A stretch of DNA of 35,383 nucleotides from Anaerocolumna sp. (GTDB taxonomy: Bacteria > Bacillota > Clostridia > Lachnospirales > Lachnospiraceae). The position numbers were made by a program, and so were the translations under genes. Below, piece by piece: positions 1 to 7,998 of the stretch. The notes beneath the pieces are model-generated. The model was given only the letters and a program-made list of their open reading frames with translations. It searched no databases and was not told where the DNA came from. How positions within the stretch are numbered: the first letter of the stretch is position 1; each line of letters begins with the position of its first letter. The DNA is taken from NCBI GenBank assembly GCA_029256725.1, contig JAQSXJ010000086.1:1-35383 (forward strand), in the 5' to 3' direction.

Positions 1-1
1 T

Positions 2-988
2 GGGAAAGGCTTGGTAAGCGTTGATGAAGGTGGTATAATTGGATATTATAGGATTGATGAGAAGGGTACGGTAATTGATATCCTTGATAAGACCGGTAAC
101 GAGGAGGCTTCTTTTAGATATGATGAGTTTGGAGTGCTTGGTAATACAGAAGGGCTTAACAATTATGGAAATATCTTTGCTTATACCGGACATGTGTATG
201 ATGGAAGTACGGGACTCTATTATGCGAAGGCTAGGAATTATGAGGCAGGAAATGGGAGATTTATAAGCCAAGATAGTTATGAAGGTGAGATTAATAATGT
301 ATTGACATTAAACAGATATATCTACACACTTAATAATCCAACTATTTATACAGATCCAAGTGGTAATATAGCTATAGTAGATGGTGCAGTAGTATTATTA
401 GTATTAGCAGCTGGTGCAATAGTATTAGTAACTTATGCATACTTATTTACACCTGCCGGAAAGGACACTATCAATAATGGGGCAGTTGCAATACATGAAG
501 GAAGAGTTATAGCAGGGCAGTTAATAACAAAGGCTGCTAAAGCTACATTTTCAGCAATACAAGCGGGTACAATAAAGATTGGGGAAAAAATTTCGGATGG
601 TTTAGTATGGGTTGGAAATAAAATTGTAGATGTATGGGGTGGTTTAACAAGTAAAATATCAGGGAAGAAAGCTTCTGATAAGGGAGAAGGTAAGTCTGTA
701 AAACCAGAAGCTAAAGTAAAAGGTAGTGGAAAACATGGAGTTAAATGGAAAGAAGGAGCAGCAAGAGAAAAAGACACAGGTAAGCCTCAAGGTCAATGGG
801 CAGAAGAAGATTTAGATATAGCAACAGAGGCAGCCAATACCTTAAAACCTGGTGAATCTGGTGTCTTTAAATTACCAAAAGGCTCAAAATCAATAATACA
901 CAATCCAAATGGAACTACACAGCCAGCAACAAAATTTTGGGTACGAAATAATGGAACAGGAACATGGCATGGTTACCCTATGCCATAA
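2..988 (+). CDS. Rhs-family polymorphic toxin, C-terminal part (5' end outside window)
   Basis: The reading frame is open from the window edge, so the N-terminal YD-repeat shell lies upstream. About residues 55-120 show the Rhs core signature (GLYYAKARNYEAGNGRFISQ, then NRYIYTLNNP and YTDPSG), where these proteins normally self-cleave to release the variable C-terminal toxin. A hydrophobic stretch follows (about residues 122-148), then a Lys-rich linker and a final domain of about 90 residues starting near GKHGVKWKEG and ending in WVRNNGTGTWHGYPMP. That tail resembles from memory a predicted polymorphic-toxin nuclease class (type 17), but I could not confirm the class. Rhs proteins act in contact-dependent killing of neighbouring cells after export. 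The gene is followed 20 bp later by a small gene in the position expected for its immunity protein. Confidence 0.85.
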   Translation, partial: GKGLVSVDEGGIIGYYRIDEKGTVIDILDKTGNEEASFRYDEFGVLGNTEGLNNYGNIFAYTGHVYDGSTGLYYAKARNYEAGNGRFISQDSYEGEINNVLTLNRYIYTLNNPTIYTDPSGNIAIVDGAVVLLVLAAGAIVLVTYAYLFTPAGKDTINNGAVAIHEGRVIAGQLITKAAKATFSAIQAGTIKIGEKISDGLVWVGNKIVDVWGGLTSKISGKKASDKGEGKSVKPEAKVKGSGKHGVKWKEGAAREKDTGKPQGQWAEEDLDIATEAANTLKPGESGVFKLPKGSKSIIHNPNGTTQPATKFWVRNNGTGTWHGYPMP

Positions 989-1008
989 AAAATCAGGAGG
1001 TGTTTTGA

Positions 1009-1539
1009 ATGTTTTATATTCAGGCATGTAAACCAATCAATAACGGAGTTTTTGATGAGAATGATTCAAAATTAATGGAGGCAATAGAAACCATATATCC
1101 AATGCGAACAGAAGCGGCAATAATGGTTTGGAATTATATTAATATTCCTTTATCATATAAGTATGATATTAGTTATATGATAAACGATATTATTAATATA
1201 TTACAAGCATTAGTGAAAAAACAAGAAGGAGTCTTAAATATAAATTGGTTACCTGATACATTTTGCACTGAATGGACAGTTAAATGGAAAAATGATATTA
1301 TTGAAATTAACACATTATGGAGTTGTGTTGTTGGAAATGTAATAGATAATTTAAATCTAGTTCCCAGTATTACAATGAATAAATGGGATTTTATTAATGA
1401 ATGGGAAAGCGTTATCAATAATATTAAATTCGATTTGATAGAGTGTGGTTATAATGATAGAAATTTGGCGGATATGAATCAAATTAATAAAATATGCTCA
1501 ATGTTTACGGGGAAAGGTATTCTTTACCAAGAGCAATAA
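1009..1539 (+). CDS. Putative cognate immunity protein of the Rhs toxin
   Basis: This 176-residue acidic, Trp- and Asn-rich soluble protein has no signal peptide or membrane segment and I recognise no named family. It begins 20 bp after the toxin stop codon and has a strong ribosome site (aggaggtg) eight bases ahead of its ATG, so it is almost certainly co-transcribed and tightly translated. That position and size are typical of immunity proteins that bind and neutralise the C-terminal domain of the upstream toxin in the cytoplasm. The function is inferred from context only. A hairpin with a T-run ends the unit about 30 bp downstream. Confidence 0.6.
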   Translation: MFYIQACKPINNGVFDENDSKLMEAIETIYPMRTEAAIMVWNYINIPLSYKYDISYMINDIINILQALVKKQEGVLNINWLPDTFCTEWTVKWKNDIIEINTLWSCVVGNVIDNLNLVPSITMNKWDFINEWESVINNIKFDLIECGYNDRNLADMNQINKICSMFTGKGILYQEQ

Positions 1540-1570
1540 TATAATCGTTTTAAATTGCTAAGATTGAGAT

Positions 1571-1604
1571 AAGGTCATACAGTTTCGGCTGTTGTGACCT
1601 TTTC
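1571..1604 (+). terminator. Rho-independent terminator after toxin-immunity pair
   Basis: The stem is aaggtcatacag / ctgttgtgacctt around the loop tttcgg, followed by a short T-run. It starts 32 bp after the immunity stop codon. Confidence 0.7.
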
Positions 1605-1801
1605 ATTCTAGTCGGGAAAGCTAGTATTGAAACAGAGCCCCAAATATTATACTTTTTTACTACTGTTATCTGAAACTCATATAATTCTGTTCTACGTTAT
1701 TCTGACAAAAATTCAAAAGAACCAGAACCCTAAATATGGGAGAATGTAAATTATTACCAATTCAATACCAAGAATTCACTTCTATTAAATAAGGAGGAAA
1801 A

Positions 1802-2099
1802 ATGGATATATTATATAAAAAATATATGATATTAAAGAAAATCCAATAATTTATATTGGAAAAAATCAGTAGTGCTTTTAAGAGCATATATTGATGGATA
1901 TTTTGATAGAATAATGGAATTAGACCCAGATTTTAGCTCTACTTTTTGGAATTTTGGGAATTACGTTACAGAGTATTATGGAGTTTTGCTTAATGTGAAT
2001 TGGGATAGAATACTTACTGCATATACAAGCACTGATGAAGATGCATTTGATATGTTTTATACTCTTTTAGATGAATATTTGCAGAAAGTTATAGATTAA
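1802..2099 (+). pseudogene. Frameshifted orphan immunity-like gene
   Basis: A strong ribosome site (aaggagg) precedes the ATG at 1802, but that frame stops after 15 codons (MDILYKKYMILKKIQ). Two small indels restore a coherent protein: an extra 'at' near 1826 leads into the frame reading DIKENPIIYIG, and one missing A in the A-run at 1860-1865 leads into the 1872 frame (SVVLLRAYIDGYFDR). The repaired product would be about 98 residues, beginning MDILYKKY and ending in EYLQKVID. Similar small proteins often sit as orphan immunity genes downstream of Rhs cassettes, which is what the location suggests, but I cannot name the family. The shift in the homopolymer could also be a sequencing error; the two-base insertion makes true decay more likely. 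Confidence 0.6.
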
Positions 2100-2149
2100 A
2101 GGTAATATTTATTCCTTTGTTATAATCAAAATAAGTACTGTTAAATCGT

Positions 2150-3222
2150 GGCGCCAGAATATTTGAAATCAGTCAGGATGCCACAAAACGGTTGTCTAAG
2201 ACTTCCCTCCTTTACTATGGGGATAATAAGCATGCCACGGGTGGTATTATTTGTTTCTTGCGGAAGGCGGAACAGGACGAGGGCACAGGATCAGTGTGGC
2301 ACGATCAGAAACTCTGTTTGGTAAATACGAGCCCTGTCCCTTTAATCCGATTATGACGCAGAGCGATTCGAAAGCAATGCTTCAATGCTGCGGGCATGGT
2401 AAGCCGGTGATGACCCAGGCGGGGGAGTGGTATATGGTATATTTGTGTAGCCGTTATCTGGATGACAAATATGGAATGCTTGGAAGGGAAACAGCACTTG
2501 ACCCTATTATCTGGACCGCAGATGGATGGCCGATGGTAAATAATTTACAAGGTCCCAGTGTCCTGCAAAAGAAACCGGAGCTGTATGGAGCAGAAAAGGA
2601 AGAATTTAAGGACACTTTTGAAGACACCTTTGAAGACTTGGAGTTAGGGCTGGAATGGATGTCTCCAAGAAGTCCCGAATTAGATGGAATCAAGATTATA
2701 GATAATCAACTGAGAATCAAAGGCAGCAGATATGATCTAAACAGTATGAAAGCCAGAAATGTAGTGGTTTTCAGACAGAAACATTTTGATTTTGAAGTAT
2801 CCGTACAGATGATTTTCCCCTTGCTCTCTTATTGCCAGGAGGCAGGTCTTGTATGCTATTACGACGAGAATACCTATCTTAAATATGCACTTTATAAAAG
2901 TTCAGAAGAGCAGTATGAGTTGCGGATATTTGAGAAGAACGGTGATGTGGAAGAATTTGTTTCTGCGTATCCTGTTAGGAAGACGAATAACATCTACCTG
3001 CGAATTAGTACAAAAGGTCTGAAAAGGAGTTTTCTTTACAGTTATGATGGACAGGAATGGACAGAGACCGGAAAACTTGATCAGGTATATTATCTTTGCA
3101 GTGAGGCTTTGAATAAAGGGAAGAGATTTACAGGAGCAGCTATAGGAATGTATGCATTTAACGGAGAGGAGGAAGGAGAGTTCTATGGAAAATTCAAATC
3201 ATTCAGATATATGCCCAAATAA
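2150..3222 (+). pseudogene. GH43 beta-xylosidase/arabinofuranosidase remnant, 5'-truncated and frameshifted
   Basis: From 2150 one frame reads GARIFEISQDATKRLSKTS...NKHAT, matching the part of GH43 enzymes just before the conserved EGPH motif. At about 2238 the match jumps to another frame as GWYYLFLAEGGTGRGHRISV, so roughly ten residues including the EGPH glutamate (general acid) are missing. The first half of the propeller with the catalytic Asp is also absent: only unrelated DNA lies upstream. The rest is well preserved: GHGKP (active-site His region), a LGRETALDP block, and from about residue 120 of the open frame a C-terminal concanavalin-like beta-sandwich as in beta-xylosidases. Enzymes of this type remove xylose or arabinose from plant hemicellulose. 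This copy cannot be active. It overlaps the next gene by 38 bp, as expected for former operon partners. Confidence 0.8.
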
Positions 3223-4672
3223 TGATATATATAGTAAAATCGTTACGCCGGAGAGTGTTGGTATACCCTCTTTTGCGGTGCTGGGATTTATTGAGGAACT
3301 GAAAAAGGAAGGGCTTTGCATTCATGGTTTTTCTATGATGAAGAGTGGTAAAGTAATTACAGAAGGATACTATGCACCTTTTCATATGGACTTTGAACAT
3401 AGGGTATACTCCATTACAAAAAGTTTTACTTCTTTGGCCATAGGTTTATTACAGGAGGAAGGGAAACTCCACATAAACGATCGTATCTGTGATTACTTTC
3501 CGGATAAGCTGCCAGAAGGAGATGTCCATCCCTATCTTGCCATGACTACCATTAAAGATATGCTTAAAATGGCAACACCGTATAGGTATACCACGTTTAA
3601 GCAGCTGGATATTGATGATTGGGTGAAAACTTTTTTTGTAGTGGAGCCCAATCGTTATCCGGGGAAGTGCTTCTGTTATGATACTTCCTCCTCCCATGTA
3701 TTGGCTGCCCTGGTGGAACGCTTGAGCGGGATGTCAATGTTAGATTATCTGAAGGAGAAGCTTTTGAATCCCCTTGGATGTTCAGAAGGGATGAAGATCC
3801 TTAAAGATCCTGTAGGAGTCAGTCAAGGAGGATCTGGGTTACTGTGTACGGTAAGGGATCTCACAAAAGTAGCATATACCTGCATGAATAAGGGGGTATA
3901 TCAAGGAAAACAGCTGTTGCCGGCTGATTATCTGAAGGAAGCCACTTCTTTTCAAATCAGCACTTGTCTGCAGCCGGTAATTGAAGAACAGCAGGGATAT
4001 GGATATCAGTTCTGGAGATGCAGAAACAATGGTTTTACTTTATATGGTATGGGAGGACAGCTTGCTATCTGTCTTCCGGATTATGATTTTGTGCTGGTGA
4101 CAGTAGCGGATACCTTATCTATACCAAATGGAGTGCAAGGTATTTATGAAGCCTTATGGCATCAGGTATTGCCCTATTTAAAAGCCGGAGAACAGACACC
4201 TTTGCCGGAAGATGCCTATATTAAAGTTAAGCTGCAAGAGGCACTAAGAGATCTTAAGGTCAGTACGGTGGAAGGCTTAAATACCTGTGCTATAGTTCCT
4301 GACATCAATGAAAAAACTTATAAGCTAGGGGAAAATCCCATGCTTATATCAAGCTGCAGCTTAGAATTTATGAGTAAGGAGAGCAGTGGATGCTTTACTT
4401 ATACGAATCCTACCGGAACCCATGGGCTGGATTTTGGATTTGGGATTATGAAGCCGCAGAAATTTCCGGGTACAGAGTACGATTGTATTTCTTCTGCTGC
4501 CTGGGTAACGGAGAATACGCTCCATCTTCGTACCAGCATTATTGATGAATGCTTTTCCAGTGTAAATATGAGCTTCACCTTTGTGGATAATAGCATTACT
4601 ATTGCGATGAAAAAAGGGATAGAGCCTTTTTTAGATCTGTACGATGGATTTGCATCAGGATTAAGAGAATAA
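3185..4672 (+). CDS. Serine hydrolase, beta-lactamase/DD-peptidase-like fold (class C-type esterase family)
   Basis: The 495-residue protein has the SxxK nucleophile motif SITK at residues 76-79 and a second motif YDT at 165-167 in place of Tyr-x-Asn, within the usual block PNRYPGKCFCYDTSSSHVLA. A GGSGLL segment and the FWRCRNNGFTLYGMGGQ block follow, as in penicillin-binding-protein-like esterases. Residues from about 350 form an additional C-terminal domain. There is no signal peptide, so it is probably cytoplasmic. I chose the ATG at 3185 because it has a strong ribosome site (gaggaaggag) and the upstream in-frame ATG at 3152 lies deep inside the GH43 frame. Next to a hemicellulase it may act as a deacetylase of sugar esters; the substrate is inference. 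Confidence 0.8.
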   Translation: MENSNHSDICPNNDIYSKIVTPESVGIPSFAVLGFIEELKKEGLCIHGFSMMKSGKVITEGYYAPFHMDFEHRVYSITKSFTSLAIGLLQEEGKLHINDRICDYFPDKLPEGDVHPYLAMTTIKDMLKMATPYRYTTFKQLDIDDWVKTFFVVEPNRYPGKCFCYDTSSSHVLAALVERLSGMSMLDYLKEKLLNPLGCSEGMKILKDPVGVSQGGSGLLCTVRDLTKVAYTCMNKGVYQGKQLLPADYLKEATSFQISTCLQPVIEEQQGYGYQFWRCRNNGFTLYGMGGQLAICLPDYDFVLVTVADTLSIPNGVQGIYEALWHQVLPYLKAGEQTPLPEDAYIKVKLQEALRDLKVSTVEGLNTCAIVPDINEKTYKLGENPMLISSCSLEFMSKESSGCFTYTNPTGTHGLDFGFGIMKPQKFPGTEYDCISSAAWVTENTLHLRTSIIDECFSSVNMSFTFVDNSITIAMKKGIEPFLDLYDGFASGLRE

Positions 4673-4685
4673 AACAATTAGTTAT

Positions 4686-4843
4686 AGAAGGGGCTGTTGC
4701 AAAATGAATGTAAGGCTGTAAAAGGCTCCATGGCTTTCCTGTAATACACTGCCTGAAAGACATGTTGCCGATTTCGTGTGCTAAAAGCGAAAAGCCATGG
4801 GGTCTTTTACAGCAACATTGTTCTAAATGCGACAGCCCCTTCT
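4686..4843. repeat. 158-bp imperfect palindrome, MITE-like element
   Basis: The ends are exact inverted repeats (agaaggggctgt / acagccccttct), and the pairing continues inward through tgcaaaatgaatgt, ctgtaaaaggctccatgg and their partners to a short loop near 4765. It starts 14 bp after the serine hydrolase stop. The ggggctgttgcaaaa terminus resembles ends of some clostridial insertion sequences, so a non-autonomous transposon is the best reading. As RNA it would form one very long hairpin and could also act as a terminator. Confidence 0.75.
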
Positions 4844-4849
4844 TCGCAC

Positions 4850-5014
4850 TTAAGCGTCTGCACATGCCCAGGCATCAATTTCAACTTTTATAGCGGGAGA
4901 AGCTAATCCTGCAACATACAGTACGGTCATGCAAGGCATATGATCCTTTAATACTTTGGAAATAGCATCCCGTCGTCTTGTATTATCAGTAGTCCCAACC
5001 AGAATCCCAGTAAT
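4850..5014 (-). pseudogene. RidA (YjgF/L-PSP) family C-terminal remnant
   Basis: The last about 50 codons read GTTDNTRRRDAISKVLKDHM, then PCMTVLYVAGLASPAIKVEI and DAWACADA. This matches the C-terminal half of RidA-family enamine/imine deaminases, including the PxxT...VEI(D/E) block that lines the active site. The upstream part in this frame (to 5080) has no RidA resemblance and lacks the N-terminal half, so this is a fragment. It abuts the palindromic element at 4686-4843, whose insertion or recombination may have broken the gene. Confidence 0.6.
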
Positions 5015-5378
5015 GTAAAGCTTTTTAAAAGCTTTAACAAGGGTGTATTTAAAATACATAACACTGCTTTGATAACCCAACTATGAGATAGACTGGGGTG
5101 TTTTTTGGAAACCTGACACCAATATACATCAAAACGCCCCTTATCCTCCCAAAAGTGGAACATGCATCGTAACAAGCATTTTCAAACACCTCTAAAGAGG
5201 AAACTTAGTAAGAAAGATTGAAAAGATATAGGGAAAAAGATATAGTAATAAAGGTAAAAGATGAAAGACGATGCAAAAGGAATGATTATGCCCGATTATG
5301 AAACAATCGGAATGTTTTATTGTAAGCTACTGTAAAAACAAGGATGTAAAACGGACCAAAGAAAGGATTGCCAAACAA
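5015..5378. other. Intergenic stretch, no gene seen
   Basis: Both strands are broken by stops. A minus-strand frame (about 4948-5175, containing WVIKAVLC) matches nothing I recognise. The last part leads into the acetyltransferase. Confidence 0.4.
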
Positions 5379-6539
5379 ATGATTCAATGCAGAAAAGCTA
5401 TACCGGAAGAAAATGATGAGATTATAGACTTTATTAACTATGTATTCAGTCAGAATGAGAGGCCTCATGACTTTAAGAAACTACTCCCAAAACTTTATGG
5501 CGACAGCAGAAATTATGCAGGTATTCATTATCTGCTAAGAGAAGATGATAAAATCAAAGCTTTAATCTGCGCCATGCCCATAGAATATAGTATATATGGA
5601 AATGAACTTAACGCCTGCTGTATCGGAATGGTATCAGTTCATCCCTATGCCAGGAGCAAAGGCTACATGAAACTTCTTATGAAGGAAGCTCTGACTGATA
5701 TAAAAAGTCAAGGTTATCATTATGTATTTTTAGGTGGTCAGAGACAACGCTATGAATATTTCGGTTTCGAGCCCTCCGGAATACAGATGGAATTTAACTT
5801 AACTTCAGATAATGCGAGACATGGTCTGACACAGGCAGATTGTACTCCTGTTAAGATTGTACCGCTAACAACGGAAGAACTATTGGATAAAGCATACTCC
5901 TTCTATGAAGCACAGCCGGTGCATGCTCATAGAAACAGGGAGGATTTCTACGATATATTAAGCACTTGGGGATGTGTTCCCTATGGAATAATCGTAAACT
6001 ACGAATTCAGTGGTTATCTGACAATGAGCTCTAATGGTTGGATACCAGAATTGCTGCTTGTCGATAAAAAACATTATTCTCCGGTTTTAAAAGCATTATT
6101 TACCTTTATCGGAAAAGAACAGTTCAGTCTATTGGCTGCTCCCTATGATTATAATAAAATCAATTATCTTCAAAATATTGCAGAATCCCATAAAATAACA
6201 ACGAGTGAAAGTTTTAAGGTATTTAATTGGAAGCAGGTGATTTTAACTTTCTTAGAATTGAAATCTAAATTAGAATATCTTGCGGAGGGGACATTAAGAA
6301 TAGGGATAGAAGACAGTGTATATGAGATAAAAGTGAGGGCTAATATACCCTCTGTACATAAAACTTCGAAGGAAGCTGATTTTTCCATGACGGAACTTAC
6401 AGCAACCAGACTTCTGTTATCTCAGATAGGCAGTTATGGATTAAAGGACCATACAGCAGGACTTGCACCAGATCAATTGAACTGTGCCAGCAGTTGGTTC
6501 CCTCTTCCATTAACGGCTGTACCTGTTGACTGTTGTTAG
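5379..6539 (+). CDS. GNAT family N-acetyltransferase, Eis-like two-domain type
   Basis: I start at the internal ATG giving MIQCRKAIPEE, because the GNAT fold begins immediately afterwards and agaaaggat sits at ribosome-site spacing; the ATG at 5298 adds 27 residues without an obvious function. Residues about 1-150 are the acetyl-CoA-binding GNAT domain, with the pyrophosphate loop in VSVHPYARSKGYMKLLMKE (R-x-x-G-x pattern) and the family signature FLGGQRQRYEYFGF. The remaining residues form a second GNAT-like and sterol-carrier-like part as in Eis-type enzymes. Total length is 386 residues. The acceptor is unknown; relatives acetylate small amines or protein N termini. It is a single-gene unit in the cytoplasm. 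Confidence 0.8.
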   Translation: MIQCRKAIPEENDEIIDFINYVFSQNERPHDFKKLLPKLYGDSRNYAGIHYLLREDDKIKALICAMPIEYSIYGNELNACCIGMVSVHPYARSKGYMKLLMKEALTDIKSQGYHYVFLGGQRQRYEYFGFEPSGIQMEFNLTSDNARHGLTQADCTPVKIVPLTTEELLDKAYSFYEAQPVHAHRNREDFYDILSTWGCVPYGIIVNYEFSGYLTMSSNGWIPELLLVDKKHYSPVLKALFTFIGKEQFSLLAAPYDYNKINYLQNIAESHKITTSESFKVFNWKQVILTFLELKSKLEYLAEGTLRIGIEDSVYEIKVRANIPSVHKTSKEADFSMTELTATRLLLSQIGSYGLKDHTAGLAPDQLNCASSWFPLPLTAVPVDCC

Positions 6540-6701
6540 AAGAAAAACTTATAATACGGAATCAATTGACGAATTTTGGTGTTTACAATAACTTTAAATC
6601 TTTATATAATAGTAACAGCTTGTTTGCAGTCCAGTTAATTAATTCAATAAAAATGGATTGCAGAGCGTATAATATTGGGTATAAAACGGGAGGTGAAACG
6701 A

Positions 6702-7034
6702 ATGATTAAGAGAAGTATTGCATTATGCATCATACTATCAATTATAACCTGTGGTATTTATGGTCTCTATTGGTTTATTTGTCTGACTAATGAGACAAAT
6801 GAAGCAGCAGATCAACCGGATACATCAGGTATAGTAGCACTGCTGCTCGTAATTATAACTTGCGGTATCTATGGACTTTACTGGGCATACAGAAGAGGTG
6901 AAAAACTTGATATTGCAAAGCAGAAGAGAGGCTTAATTTCTTCTAACAGCGGTATATTATACCTGTTGTTATATCTCTTCGGTGGTATAATAACATATGC
7001 ACTGATTCAGCATGAATTAAATCAGTTGGATTAA
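6702..7034 (+). CDS. Small membrane protein, DUF4234-like, with an internal duplication
   Basis: The start is the ATG giving MIKRSIALCI, preceded by cgggaggtg; the earlier in-frame ATG at 6675 has no ribosome site. The 110-residue protein has three membrane segments. The segment IITCGIYGLYW occurs twice, at about residues 11-21 and 50-60, so the protein carries an internal duplication of one helix-turn unit. The family is DUF4234, with no established function. It lies 4 bp before the DUF2752 gene, so the two form an operon. Confidence 0.75.
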   Translation: MIKRSIALCIILSIITCGIYGLYWFICLTNETNEAADQPDTSGIVALLLVIITCGIYGLYWAYRRGEKLDIAKQKRGLISSNSGILYLLLYLFGGIITYALIQHELNQLD

Positions 7035-7038
7035 TTGA

Positions 7039-7431
7039 ATGAAAGAAAGAGTACACAACGTTATTTATTATAGTTCCCTTATTGGCATACTTGGTATGGT
7101 ATATTATCTTTTTGGTAAATACACAGGACTTTATATACCCTGTGTATTTCGACTGGTTACAGGCTTCTATTGTCCGGGTTGCGGATCAACACGTCTGGCG
7201 GTAGCTCTAATAGGAGGTCGCTTTATGGCAGCATTTCGGAGTAATGAAGCATTGTTTCTAATACTACCTTTTTTAACCATTATTTTTATTAAATATCTGA
7301 TTAGATATATAAAAGGTATACAGAGAAGTACCACCAGAACAGAAAAGATTGTCACCGGAATTATGCTGGCGGGAGTGATTGTATTTGGTATCATGAGAAA
7401 TATACCTTATTTCTCTTATCTTAGACCATAA
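7039..7431 (+). CDS. DUF2752 membrane protein
   Basis: The 130-residue protein has the family hallmark CPGCGSTR (Cys45 and Cys48) after the first membrane helix, and helices at about residues 12-30, 68-88 and 102-120. DUF2752 proteins are small inner-membrane proteins of unknown role. The Cys pair suggests metal binding or a redox function, which is inference. It starts four bases after the DUF4234 stop codon and has no strong ribosome site of its own, so it is likely translationally coupled. Confidence 0.8.
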   Translation: MKERVHNVIYYSSLIGILGMVYYLFGKYTGLYIPCVFRLVTGFYCPGCGSTRLAVALIGGRFMAAFRSNEALFLILPFLTIIFIKYLIRYIKGIQRSTTRTEKIVTGIMLAGVIVFGIMRNIPYFSYLRP

Positions 7432-7444
7432 TGCGGTAAATAAT

Positions 7445-7486
7445 AAACCGGGCTGCTTCCTAATTAAGAAGCGGCCCGGTTTCTTT
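7445..7486 (+). terminator. Rho-independent terminator of the DUF4234-DUF2752 operon
   Basis: The stem aaaccgggctgcttc / gaagcggcccggttt has an 8-nt loop and a short T-rich tail, 14 bp after the DUF2752 stop. Confidence 0.8.
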
Positions 7487-7492
7487 AAGAGG

Positions 7493-7524
7493 AGAAGTTT
7501 CAGATTCGTTCTGAAACTTCTTTT
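7493..7524 (+). terminator. Second tandem terminator hairpin
   Basis: The perfect stem agaagtttcaga / tctgaaacttct has loop ttcgt and is followed by ttt. It lies 7 bp after the previous hairpin and gives back-up termination. Confidence 0.65.
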
Positions 7525-7891
7525 ATGTTATAGGGAATTAGCATGTAATACAAAAAGAGTATTCAGTCGGAAAGAAGACATAACTCCTTTAATTTCTAAA
7601 TTGATAGGGGGTAGTTTTAATATTATGACTACACTATAACGAGCTGATTTTATGTTAATAAATATCACTATGTGCTAATATTGCTAACTATCAACTATTA
7701 TTTAATCTAAAACATTTTAGACAATTGTTATCTATAAATAATATTGTCGGGAAAATTGAGAAAGTGTAAAAATTTTCTGTGCAAATTCCCTTGAATGATT
7801 AATCGGAATTAAAGGAAAAGAAATAAAATAATCATAAACTTAAATAGATAGCAAAAATAATAAGTCGTTTTTGCATTGTTTTAAAAAAGTA
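7525..7891. other. AT-rich intergenic stretch, nothing recognised
   Basis: These bases are stop-rich in all frames. I see no gene, RNA or clear repeat before the promoter region of the sugar importer. Confidence 0.4.
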
Positions 7892-7920
7892 TTGATTAGA
7901 AATCAACATCAAAATATATA
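7892..7920 (+). promoter_or_regulatory. Putative promoter of the sugar ABC operon, with a dyad over the -35
   Basis: ttgatt (7892-7897) and tatata (7915-7920) are 17 bp apart. The -35 lies in the perfect dyad ttgatt-aga-aatcaa (7892-7906), which could be an operator. The permease ATG follows about 80 bp later. Confidence 0.45.
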
Positions 7921-7998
7921 ATAATATACTTACAACTTAGAAAAAAATATATAAAATGACGAGAAAAGCTTTGACGGAAATCATAGGAGGTTAAAAAG

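Noticed and set aside
433..777. 114-residue minus-strand ORF
   Set aside because: It lies entirely opposite the Rhs toxin frame, which has clear family signatures.
3152..3184. Earlier start for the serine hydrolase
   Set aside because: It lies deep in the GH43 frame without a ribosome site; the ATG at 3185 has a strong one.
4948..5175. Possible transposase fragment on the minus strand
   Set aside because: The peptide (WVIKAVLC region) matches no transposase I know and has no start signals.
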